A stretch of 64,000 nt of DNA. It comes from Sequoia sempervirens. Lineage: Eukaryota; Streptophyta; Pinopsida; Cupressales; Cupressaceae. Made by a program: the position numbers and the translations under genes. Below are positions 11,851 to 22,495 of this stretch, one piece after another (the first letter of the stretch is position 1; every line of letters begins with the position of its first letter). A model generated the notes under the pieces. That model was not told the origin of the DNA and searched no databases. It saw only the letters and a list, made by a program, of their open reading frames with translations. The stretch lies in NCBI GenBank assembly GCA_007258455.2, contig VDFB02047230.1:162014635-162078634 (forward strand), given 5' to 3'.

Positions 11851-12900
11851 AGCTTTGATTTCCTTAATAGAGGTATATAATGGAATTTGTGTTTCACACT
11901 CGAGTGGTATGGCCTTGGCCAAGAAACTGCTAAGGACTGGGTACTATTGGCCTACTATGGAGAAAGAAGGTCACAACTATGTCCAAAAATGTATGCAATG
12001 TCAACACCATGGGGACCTCATCCATGCACCAGCTCAAGAGCTCCAACCAATCACCACACCTTAGCCCTTCTCATAGTGGGGACTCAAACTCATTGGGAAA
12101 ATCTCACCTACCTCATCCAATGGACACAAGTTCATTATCACCACCATAAAATACTTCACAAAGTGGGTAGAAGCCATCCCGATGACCTATATCACAGTGA
12201 AGAAGATCTCTAAATTCATCTTGAATTACCTAATTTTATGTTACGATGTTCCAAAATTCCTTATGTTTGATAATGGAACACCCTTCAAAAACAAGAATGT
12301 TCATGAGCTATGCCAAATATTTAATATCCAACATTGCTTCTCCACCTTGTGTTACCCCAAGGGTAATGGCCAAGTTGAGGCTTCCAATAAGACCATTTTA
12401 AAAATCCTAAATAAAATGGTCAATGAAGCTAGTCGTGATTGGAATCTATAGTTAAACCCTACCCTGTGGGCCTATCAAACAAGTATCTACACACCTATAG
12501 GAACAATGCCTTTCTCCTTGGTCTACATATTAGATTCCATCCTGCCCATTGAGGTTGAGCTCCCATCCCTAAGAATATCATTACAAAATATTATTACTGA
12601 TGAGGAGTATTAGGTGTCATGGTTGAATGAGCTAAAATGATTGGACGAGTGTTGCATGGATGCTTTGAACCATTTATAGGTTTATCATAACCATCTCAAA
12701 AGAAGATATAATAGAAAGATTAAGAGTCAATCCTTCCATGTCAGAGAGATTTTTTTGAAGGAAAATCATAAGAAAGTGCCAAATCTAGATAAAAAAGGTA
12801 AGTTTGAGCAAAATTGGCTAGGACCCTTCATCATCACATCAAGTTACAAATCAAGAGAATATCAATTGTCCACACCAGAAGGGAAGCCTCTATAGGATCC
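11851..12900 (+). pseudogene. Element H integrase
   Basis: Zinc-binding region at about 11893-12030: an H-x-H-like start (CVSHSSG), then YYWPTMEKEGHNYVQKCMQC with the CxxC pair. Catalytic core: the first aspartate block reads WGLKLIGK near 12076 instead of WGxDxIG, so that aspartate is lost. The second block MFDNGTPFKN (about 12265-12294) and the glutamate block YPKGNGQVEASN (about 12352-12387) are kept. The C-terminus runs to about 12900 (KFEQNWLGPFII). The frame has several stops. It belongs with the RT and RNase H just before it. Confidence 0.8.
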
Positions 12901-13496
12901 CATCAACAACTCCCATCTCAAAAAAAATTATGCCTAAGTTTGCAAAGTATAAATCCAAAAATACAAAAAAATAAAAATAAAATAAAATCCAAAAAAATCA
13001 GAAAAAGGATTGAAAATAGTAAAGAAAAAATTGTCCTCTAGTGAAAACCACTTTGCTGGTGCTTTGGAAAAGTACCTTGGTGAAAACATGGCAATCAGGT
13101 GCCTTATGTAAGTAAGAATCCTCCTTCCACCATCCATTCTTTGGCTTGTTCCTCATCACTTTCCATCACCTTCACCCATCACAATCCATTGTTTCTTCCA
13201 TCACCCATCCACATCCACATCATAGTGTGATCTTGTGTTGGTGTCATGTTCCATCTTAGTACTACTTGGCATACTTCCAAGGTCAGTTTGTCATGCCTAT
13301 ATCGAGGTAGTTGATCATATCAAATTGGGGGAATCTCCTTATAGCTACATCGGATCATATTTTTGTATACCCTTGAAATCTTCCATAACATCAAAAAATC
13401 CAAATACATTCATAAAACCAAGAAAATCCAAAAATATCCAAAACATGTCAAAATCCAAAAATAGGTCAAAAACTGAAAAAAGTTAAAAAACATAGT

Positions 13497-13735
13497 CATC
13501 ATGTTGAACTATGTTTTCTTTGAGCTTGAACTTAGCCAAGGCTAATCTTTGATCATCCCCCAAGGCATTAGGTCATTCCTTAGGAGTCCATCATAATAAA
13601 CTGTTAATCTAATTGTTCATATCTCATCAATAAATGATTGTGTGTCAGTTGAACTATGTGGTATCTGGATGTATAATGTAGGCAAGGCTAATATTTGATC
13701 AACCCTCAAGGCCCCTAGGATAGGTCCTTAGGTTA
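13497..13735 (+). repeat. Diverged direct repeat pair, spacing about 151 bp
   Basis: GTTGAACTATGT at about 13503 and 13650, and GCAAGGCTAAT-like blocks at about 13538 and 13681, each followed by TTTGATCA and a CCTTAGG block. Two arms in the same orientation, interrupted by small indels. Confidence 0.5.
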
Positions 13736-14886
13736 GGTTCTTGGTCAAAATCTTAGAAAATACCAAAACATTGGAAATTTTGAAAATCAAAACATTTGTA
13801 AAACATCTCAAAAATTCCAAAACAACCTCAAAACATTTCAAAATACCAAAAACATAAAAAACACCCAAAATCATCCATCCCATTTCATGTTCACCTGCAA
13901 TAAACATCCACTCACAATAAATCAATCATCATCTCCACCCTTCAGTGAAACAAGCGGAAACAAGTATAGAAAACTTAAAGGTGTAAACTCAAACGTCAAG
14001 GTCTTAAGTCTAGGTCAATAGGTAAACAGGTTGGTCAACTCTTGGTATCAATATTCCATCATCTAATTAGTCTCATAATCATCCAATGACATCATGTCCT
14101 AGGATACATCTTTCCTACAATGGACATCAACATCATACATTATCGTAGTTTAGTCTTGGCTAGAGGTATGAAGAACATTAGCTTGTTTGTTTACTTGATC
14201 TTTTCTTATGATTTATGTTATTGCACCTATTCCCATGACCTCTCGATGATGTCTATTTAAAAATATTTAGAGATAAAGGAGTGGGGAATTGATCATTATC
14301 TTTTGTTTGTTGTGCTTGTTGGATGTTCTTGTAATAAAACTTGGTGATACTTGCTTTGGTAGGTGTGTATGGAAGGAGTTTTGAATGACTTGCTGACTAT
14401 TACATTGTTAGGTTATACCTTTCCATGTTTTGGTCTGAGATGTTTGAAACTTCTAAAATACATCCTAGTATGGTTTATGTATGTCAGGTGTGAACAAGAA
14501 TACTTCTATTTGTTTGCTGAGTCAAAGTCCATCACACTAGATATCACGCCATCCTAGTTGCCTATACCTTGATGCATCGTATCTATGTGTGTTATCAAAC
14601 ATAAGGAAATTTGTTTCCTTTACATCCCTAATACCTAGATAAGAAATACATCATCATCACTCATCATCTTATCTAATAAAGTCTTGATGACTCATAGACT
14701 TGTTGTACTTCTGCATCTTCTCAGATTCAAGGGCTGATCCCTCTCCTTCTTAGATCTTTTCCCCGTACTAACATGGTATCATGAAATTCAACAAAAAACT
14801 ACCTGCATCCATTCTACATCCACAAATTGTTAGCATCTTGCATAATCATGCATATCATCATAATAAGAAGCCATCATCCATTCATT

Positions 14887-15108
14887 GCATCATCATTTAG
14901 GTGTTTAGCATAATATAGATTTGTTATTCTAAGCATCCTAGTCCATCTCATTTAACATTTGCATCATCATTTAGGTGTTTAGCATAATAAATATTTTTTA
15001 TTCTAAGTATCTTAGTCCATCTCATTTAACATTTGAATCATCATTTAAGTTTTTAGCATAATATATATATTTTATTCGAAGCATCTTAAAATCATCACAT
15101 TTTTCATT
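14887..15108 (+). repeat. 74-bp tandem repeat, three copies
   Basis: Copies start at 14887, 14961 and 15035 with the phrase GCATCATCATTTAGGTGTTT or a close variant. Each contains TTAGCATAATA, a TATTCTAAG block, and in the first two TAGTCCATCTCATTTAAC. Spacing is exactly 74 bp both times. Confidence 0.8.
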
Positions 15109-15539
15109 ATCATCAATGCATACATCACATTCAAAAAACATATATCAAAATGTATCAATATATACATCTTACATCATCACATACCATAGGGAAAAGATAT
15201 TGAAAATGAAAGGTAAAATATGCATTACATGTGCATCCATGTCATACATCCATAAGCATCTCATACATCACATCATAAAGCATTCATAACATGATCATAA
15301 ATCACATCCATACATATCAAATGCATCCATCCCTTCACAACACATTAAATAAAATCACATCATATAAATTTCATCAGAGCCATCTCATATATATATATAA
15401 AAGATGAATGCCATGATACAATCAAAATCAATTGTGTAATGTCATCAGAAGGAATATACAAGAGGCTAATCAAAACTCATCCAATGAATGTATATACACC
15501 ATATAATAAGGTTGTGGATCAAAAAAGTGTCTAGGAAAT

Positions 15540-17540
15540 ATTAGAACCTTGAGCTCCCCTCACTCTAGCGGTCCCTATAGTGACTCCACTCGCTCTAGAA
15601 GTGAGATGCTATTGGTCTACCTGATGGCCCCCTATGAGACCTACTCAGTGCTACTTGGATAATATGAGAAAATTATGACTCTCGACACTCCTGTGGGCAT
15701 GCTTCCTATAATAGGAAGCCTTTTGCATGGTTTTCCTATACATATGATCAGGGACCATTGGTTGCCCCTATGCCTACTGTGTGGTGGCCTCTAGTTGCTT
15801 TCTTCACCCTGTCTCAAATGCTAGACCAAGGTATGCATCCTATCTCATCTATCACTCCTAATCCACCTCCTTCCTAGCCTGATCCCTCTCCTGGGTCAGT
15901 GCCTGAATCTGTGTTGTAGCCTATTGTAACTATCATGTCAAGAGCTAAACATGTGTGTGCAGGGCTTCTATTTGTATGTTTTGTGGATTGGGACCTAGTG
16001 GTGGCTGTTTTGGTGCCCTCTAATCCATTGGTTGTACCAAGGGAACATGTCCATCATGCCCATCATGCCTTTCTTTCTCATCCTATGGTTGTTGTGGCGA
16101 CTGCTACGAAACTTGAATGATATGAGCCCCCCTCACCTATCCCCCACCTACTGTGGGAACTATTGGCAATGCCAATTTGATTTGGGCCTGAGTTTTCTAG
16201 TAGGCATCATATGACTATGTCATCCCCGCATCCTAGGGACCATCAAAGTAAATCCATGGTGACATCACCAACTTCTTGAACTCATCGATCACCACCATGG
16301 GCTAGATCTATTGCCCCCAGGTGGTCTCTCGTGCTCTCCTAGAAAAAATAGCTCTATATGCATCATTAGGTGCATTTATGTACCTCTCTAAATTGACGGG
16401 AAACTATTTCAAGGAGGTATTTCTCTATCATATGGTGCTCCCTCCCTTGCATGTACCTGGTTTGGCAGTAGTAAAATAAATGCTCATCATCATCATGCTA
16501 TATGTGATAATGGATCCAAGGTCTCCACCTAAAAAATATCATCTCATCAATGAACCACCTCTAGTGTGGAATGCCATTGATTCCTATGAAATGCAATGTA
16601 GTCATCCCCCCATATTTGTATACTATAGGATCATCATGATTTTTTAGTACATTTGCGACAATAGGTCTCAATTTTGCTATGTGCTCATAGGCCTAGACGT
16701 GAAGTAATGTCACTCTGGGCTCATTGCTATGGCCCCCCAAGTATGCCACCCGGTGCATGTCATGATATAAGGAGGCAAGATCAATTTACCCCCATGTGTA
16801 AATAGTCATCTCCTCCATCATCCAAGACCAGACTATGCCCCATCCCATGCCATAGCCTCTTGCTTTCCTATCAAGAACAAGAACTCCCAAAATCAACACA
16901 CCAATAAATAGGGTCAAATATGGGGAAATCCCTACATATTGATAAAGGTCAATCTTCCCACTATCTGTGATATACTCATCAAATCCAAGCACCTAGAATA
17001 TGGCATCACCACCAATCTCAACATCATAAATAATCCACTCACCATGTATGGGGATTTGTAGGATCTTCCATACATCCTCCAAAGTGACTGCAACCTCTCC
17101 AATCGGTAGATAGAACAATAATGTCTCACTCTGCCATTACTCCACAAGCGTTATCATCATGGCTACGTGCATACATATCATCGACATTTGTGCCATGTGA
17201 CTAAATCCAGTCATACCTAGGAAAAATAATGCATCATCTTTCAAATGCTTTTCTTGGCACATCATCCAACCTCTGTGCTCCTTTGAGTGGAGTGGACGAA
17301 GGAAATTTGCATTCAAAACACCCATGACATCGAATTTAATCAAACCAACAAAATTTTGAAAATTAAAAGACCCTAAGGTTCTCTTGGTTGTGATGGTGTG
17401 GCCATGGCTAGAGTCAACATTATTGAAGGTTTCTATGGTTGTAAATGTTGTTGTGATTTTGGGTAATTTGTATTTTAATTTTTCCATTGTTGACCTCCAT
17501 GCAACTATGATGACCATTGGCTTTATTGAGATGGACATAA
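15540..17540 (-). pseudogene. Antisense plant mobile domain (PMD, aminotransferase-like) ORF
   Basis: On the minus strand, opposite to the pol that precedes it. The open piece 17538-17137 ends LFFLGMTGFSHMAQMSMICM with VAMMITLVE. Reading on with one stop gives WQSETLLFYLPIGEVAVTLE, then DVWKILQIPIHGE (about 17125-17050). Further on are LDRKARGYGMGWG, then DLASLYHDMHRVAYLGGHSN, ending TLLHV-stop-AYEHIAKLRPIV (about 16770-16650). These are the successive signature blocks of the PMD family. About six stops and a few frame shifts break it. Antisense PMD ORFs downstream of pol are known from Tat-lineage elements, which fits H. A role is unknown; C-terminal to about 16450 I see no recognisable motif. 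Confidence 0.75.
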
Positions 17541-17599
17541 TCCATGTTTTTTTTAGTCCAGTTGGGTGCTTGGCCCATTAGCCATGATGGTTTTTCTAT

Positions 17600-18950
17600 A
17601 TTAGCCTAGGGTTGAGTGTTCCAATTTGGGCATTTTGAATTACCTCTTGAAAATGACATATTGTAAGATAATGGATTTAAAGCCATACCTTGTCTTTTTT
17701 TCTAAGGTTTCCACTAGGAAATGTAAAATAATTGACTGTATTAGTCCTCAGAGGCTTTAAATTCAGACTTTCCTTGATTTTCTTTAGAAATGCTAGCAAA
17801 CTTCTTGCATTTTTAGTTGATCCTCTTCTGGTGGTAGTGTGGAAAAAATTCAATTAGGGGTGCTTTTTCTTCTTCCTACTTCTTGTTTATATGTAAGGTG
17901 TCCAATTGGGTAGCTAGATGGTTGATTATCTCCTCTTTTGTATTAGACATGAGGCTATTGATTTCCACCCTTGATACCCCAAAGGATGTTTTATTGAAGG
18001 AAGAGGTTTTATCAACCCTAGTATTTTTTATGGATGATCTGGATTAGTTTCTGCATACCCTGCAATTATCTTCAAAAGGTAGTTGAAATATATCTCTTGC
18101 CCCTATGAATTTTAGAAAATCCATACAATCTTCATGAACTCCTTAGAAGAATACCAATGCTAATTACTCAGGAGAGAGCTTTTTCTAATGTGATTTATTC
18201 AAATAGAATTAAAATCTATCCACATAATCCTCAAGTGGCTCATCCTCTCTTTGTGACATCTTCAAGATGTCTCCTTTCTTCTTGTTTATCCCTCTACAAT
18301 AATCTTGATATATATCCAATAATTTATCCTTCATTATTTCCTAGTTGGGTATGGAATTTCTCCCCAACCCCATAAACTAGTGTAGAGAGACATTCTTTAA
18401 TGTGGCTGAAAATATTTTAAGATTGTGAGCATTCATTGTATAATCATAACTCTAAAAAAACACATCAAACTCAAACAAGAATGTTTCTACGCCCTCATTA
18501 ACCAATGCATATAAAATGGGTAGTGCAGAAGGGGGTATGTTCTTAAGAGTAACAACCCTTTTTTTATTTGTTATTGGAAACTCAAATTTCACATGGTTTG
18601 TAGGGTTGTCCACTACTTCTTTTCCTTTTGGAAGTCTCCTCTATATCTGGAGTAGGTATTGATGTGAGGAATGGTTTTTTGTTAATTTCCCCAACATGTT
18701 CTCTATTTGTACCAATTCCTTTAAATTATTTTCATATTGAGGGGAGAAATCTTCCTAGAGTTTCTCTCTTCCTCCACATACAATGATTCTTTGATCTTTA
18801 AGTGGCTATTCCTACACACTATTAGTAAATCATTTTTTTGGTTGATTGTAAGTGTCCATAGTTCCTAGTGCTTATAAAAAAAAAAAACTTATTAAATCTA
18901 CAAAAGAAATCAAAGAAAATCTAAACATATCCAAGAATTCTGAAGTAGCA
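17600..18950 (-). pseudogene. Element A gag
   Basis: The minus strand reads FLFEFDVFFRVMI near 18470, then a KLKLFP-like block (LKYFQPH), LHWFMGLGRNSIPN near 18370, and DIYQDYCRG near 18300. This order (LFEF-xx-LC, KLF-ATLK, WFMGLG, DKYQD) is the gag core of Athila-type elements and matches element C's gag at 38550-38350. Several stops and shifts break it. Towards 17850 a weak HYHQKRI-KC pattern may be what is left of a zinc knuckle. It lies directly after the 5' LTR and primer site. Confidence 0.65.
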
Positions 18951-18953
18951 CCA

Positions 18954-18974
18954 TCCCCGACAATGGTGCTAGAA
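18954..18974 (-). other. Primer binding site-like block of element A
   Basis: On the minus strand it reads AGCACCATTGTCGGGGATGG, close to the TGGCGCCGTTGCCGGGGA block that follows the 5' LTR in many plant gypsy elements, with the first TGG changed to TAG. It ends two bases from the LTR edge. Confidence 0.6.
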
Positions 18975-18975
18975 A

Positions 18976-20348
18976 TGTAGAGCTTTCCCTAATTTCTAAT
19001 TAACTGATGTAACTAATCATACACCTATCTTAATAGACATGAAAATAATTCATATCTAAGCAATTCATTGTTAAAAAGAGGGATCCATTCAATTTTCAAC
19101 CAAGGAGTCATAGACTTAAGATGATACTTACACTATATGTGCATTTAGGAATCTTAACTTAATCTATTAAGTATAGATAAATGCAAGATTAAATAAAAAT
19201 AACTTATATTAAAGAAATAGAGTAAGTAATGTGGTTACTGCTAGTTGATATGGGTACCTATTACTTCTATAAACTATAATTGATTAATTCCTATGCTACA
19301 ACATGCACTTAACTTTTGAATTAAATATAGAATAAAACATTTAATTGGGAAATCTTAAGATAGAAAAGAGTTACAATGTGAACTGGGAATCAAAATTCAA
19401 AACTTCAATGCATAATCTAACTAATAAACTATTATGTGGAATCAATAGTAGATCAAGTGGCCCTTTCTTGAATGTTGCATTCTATAGTATCTTCTTCAAT
19501 TAACTCAACAACTCATATATCAAGAGAAATATTCTTTATTGCAATATCTTAGGCTTCAAAAATATAATGTAGCAAGTTCTATTCAATCTAATCTTATACA
19601 AAGACCTAACATATGTTCTAACATCCATGGTCTCTCAATATAAAACCTTCTTAAATAGGGTCTATTAGAGTCTGGTTATTATAAGACTATAAAAAAGTTC
19701 TATAAAAAACAATTCAACTCTCCTAGGAAGATAGGAAGAGGACTTGAGTCTTTTTTAAAGCTTTAATAGAAATAACTAACTATTGGAAGCAAGCGTATCA
19801 AAATCAAATAAGGATTCTACATCTTTTAAGAAGGTTGTTAGAACATAGGAATGTGTTGGGCAGAGCATCCCTATTGCAACTATCATTCCTTTTTAGAACA
19901 TACTTCTTCCTCCTTCAGGTTTATTGAGTGGATGGAATGCCACATGGGAAATTGTTTCCATGTCCTCCAATTGTGATCTTCAACCCATTGTAGAAAGCAT
20001 GTTGATGTTGCATTTGATTGACTTCTATGCTATATTAAATTGTCACCCCTTTACTGTGGATTATAAATCCTTCTGCTTTAGGTTGATAGGTCTTTGTACT
20101 GGAAAAATGTTAGACTTATTCCTAAAGGCACACTTCATAGTTAATAATTATAATTAATCAAGAAATTCTACTAAAATTATAGAAATTTGAAACTCATGCA
20201 TACATTCATTAATACCACATACATAACCCTTAAATTATTTGGAATAATTTAAGGTATATAAAAGGTTTTGATAATGTCTTTAAAGCTTAGAATAAACAAG
20301 ATAGGAAACATGAAATTACATCTGGAAACTAGTCAATTCTAAGGCTCA
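18976..20348 (-). repeat. 5' LTR of element A
   Basis: Begins TG at 18976 and ends CA at 20348 on the plus strand. Matches 1-2010 but lacks the MITE-like insertion. The small frame at 19924-20157 has a counterpart in the other LTR on the opposite strand and is not a gene. Confidence 0.75.
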
Positions 20349-20961
20349 TTGGTAGGTCTGTTAAGGTTTATGCATGCTATATACATTAGTTAATTGAACT
20401 TAGGGGAAGCTCCAAACATACCCACTTCCAAATGGGATTGAGTTGTAGTATATATATAGTTTTGGTTTCTAATCTATGTTTTATGTAACTATAAAAGTGG
20501 GTACATAACCCTTTCTAGGGTCCAATTTCTCTAAATAGTTTGTCATGGACTACCACCCACTTAGGTGAAATGAGGAAAAATACTTAATTAAAATAATTTA
20601 CTTTACAAATACATTCTATTGAGGTTTTTGATGTTGTGTTTTAATTTTTAAAGTTCTCATTCTTACCTAAAACATAGCTTTAGTTTTCCTTATTAAAAAA
20701 TGTTATTGGTTTTCTATATTGGGTGTATAATACCCAATACCTAAGAAAATGTTTTTCTAAACAAAACATCTTAAAATATTTTGGTCCAATAATACTTGAA
20801 TCTTAATTAATATAAATCATGTTAGATACACATATGTGATTAACAAGGTAAATATTCATGATCATAACTATTTGACTAAAATTCAATAAGTTTCTACTTT
20901 ATTATGCAAATTTACCATCTACTTAAAGAAATTTATGTGAATTCATACTAATTTTTATGCA
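20349..20961. other. Unassigned spacer between elements A and C
   Basis: AT-rich, no credible frame, no match elsewhere in the window that I could see. It is the left flank of the insertion site of C; the right flank continues at 47948. Confidence 0.4.
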
Positions 20962-20966
20962 ACTAG
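20962..20966. repeat. Target site duplication of element C (left)
   Basis: ACTAG directly before the TG of the left LTR; repeated as ACTAG at 47943-47947 directly after the CA of the right LTR. Confidence 0.85.
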
Positions 20967-22476
20967 TGATGAGAAAGGCCATTGGTGTCACTTGTTGCAT
21001 CATTTAATATTTTAATTGTCGAACCGGGTGCGTCTTAGAGCTATATGGAATAAGGATATTTCCACACTTCCTTTTTTGGGGGGTTTTGCACTATAAATAG
21101 TGACTTTGATTTTGGTCAGTCACCTTCAGGAGCTATTAGGAGTCGAACTTAACAAATCATTTCCTACTAAATTATAAGGATTTTAACTATCTTTCTTCCT
21201 AGTTCAGACTCTAATGACTTAATTTGGATTTAACTTAATCTATTTTTAATCGATTCATGTAATGATTAAAGTAAAACATAAAATAACACTTAATCTAAGA
21301 TTCTGAATTCAAATCTATTACTACTTTGCTTGAAAAGAAAGCCTATTCTATTCTTGCAGAGAAGTAAATATTAATCTATTTTTCTTGAACATAAATTCTA
21401 TTTTATGTTTACATGAAAGTAAATATTTAATCGAGAAAGCAATAATACTAAATCCCATGAAAAAATTCCAAATAAGTTTCAGCTTAATCTTTCCCTTTTT
21501 CATCATTACTATCTCTACAAAAACTATCATGCACTTTAGAACAACAACTAGATCTAACTCTTAAAAAATGATATTCAATTTAAAAGTAAACAACTAGAGA
21601 TTAACCTATAGTGCAACACAATTAACTATTTGGTAACATCATGATCTAAACTTAGAAAAGACTACAGCTACTTAACGGTGATTTAAACAGTAATAAAGAT
21701 TCTGAACTTTTTCAACACAAATCAAACATAAATTAATTGAATTGAGATAACACAACACAGAGTCACCTCCTTTGGTCGAACAGGCCCTGCTCTTCCTCTG
21801 GTGGGATTGGTAACACCAAAATTCAAATCAAATCCTTATTTTCATTTCAATTGGCCCAAATAGGTGAGTAGAACAAAAGTACTTAGAACCAAAATTACAA
21901 AAAATATTAACTAACTTTAGACTAAACCTAAGGACATATATTTATAGGAAATATCACTTTATTTGAATTCAAAACATGGCACAACCCACCAAGAAGAAAA
22001 ATGATAAACTTAAGAAAAAACAAAACTGAGAAAGACAAGGGAAATCCACCAAATAAAAGATGAATAAGAAGATTACAAATTGTCTTGAAGAAGTCAATTT
22101 AGAATTGATGGATCATGATCCATCAAGATCCAGCTGGCACGATCAAGAGCATGACAGAGTCCAAGTTTGTTAAACAAAAAGTTTAACAAGTCCACCATGA
22201 AACAAGTATTTAAACACCTACAAGATATTCTCAAGAATAGGATGCTAAATTGACAACATATATTTTCAGTTGCATAATCATTCCACCATTGACAACATTA
22301 AAAGACACACATTTAATGCAAAATATCATTTCTAATATATCTTCCAATTAGTTAAACATAAGGAAAAAAAAAAAATTCAAGCATATAGTCTACCACCAAC
22401 ATAGTTAATTAATGTATAATAAAGTATTTGAAAACATAAAAAGGATTAATTAAAGTGTTTTTCTAGGCACTCATCA
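20967..22476 (-). repeat. 3' LTR of element C (1510 bp)
   Basis: Starts TG at 20967 and ends TCATCA at 22476. It matches 38892-40050 and then 47577-47942. In one well-aligned stretch (21295-21430 against 39230-39365) I count about 6 differences in 140 bases; the outer ends are more diverged. Confidence 0.85.
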
Positions 22477-22495
22477 TTCTCCCCCTCCTATTGTC
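22477..22495 (-). other. Polypurine tract of element C
   Basis: TTCTCCCCCTCCTATTGTC on the plus strand; on the element's strand a purine run ending directly at the LTR's TG. Confidence 0.75.

Larger units (their letters stand above)
12901..15539 (+). other. Element H 3' untranslated region, repeat-rich
   Basis: No credible coding sequence. It contains A-rich runs built on CCAAAAA (12935-13020, 13380-13490, 13740-13870), a diverged repeat pair (13497-13735), a 74-bp triplicate (14887-15108) and a CAT/ATC-rich tract (about 14800-15420). Long repeat-bearing untranslated stretches between integrase and the 3' end are typical of Tat elements. Confidence 0.5.
7385..17590 (+). mobile_element. Element H: Tat-lineage Ty3/gypsy fragment without LTRs
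   Basis: A plus-strand block set into minus-strand element A, between A's integrase tail and A's gag. It contains a protease-to-RT linker, RT, RNase H, a second (archaeal-type) RNase H, integrase, a long repeat-rich untranslated stretch and an antisense plant mobile domain ORF. That order is the signature of the Tat lineage. No LTR, primer site or gag was found at either edge, so it is an internal fragment rather than a whole insertion. It occupies the place of A's own protease-RT-integrase core. Confidence 0.7.
1..20348 (-). mobile_element. Element A: degenerate Athila-like Ty3/gypsy retrotransposon
   Basis: The limits come from a long direct repeat: bases 1-2010 match about 19139-20348, the two LTRs. 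A polypyrimidine run lies just right of the left copy (2011) and a primer-site-like block just left of the right copy (18954-18974), so the element reads on the minus strand with its 5' LTR at the right. In minus order the interior holds gag (18950-17600), a foreign plus-strand block (17590-7385), the integrase C-terminus (7384-6905), an LTR-like insertion (about 6700-4730) and a 3' extra ORF region (4720-2220). Protease, RT and RNase H of A itself are missing. The left LTR starts before the window, so the left target duplication cannot be checked. Confidence 0.75.

Noticed and set aside
14800..15420. CAT/ATC-rich tract considered as a CRISPR-like or satellite array
   Set aside because: Only a 74-bp triplicate is regular; no spacer-repeat alternation, and the context is a plant retrotransposon.
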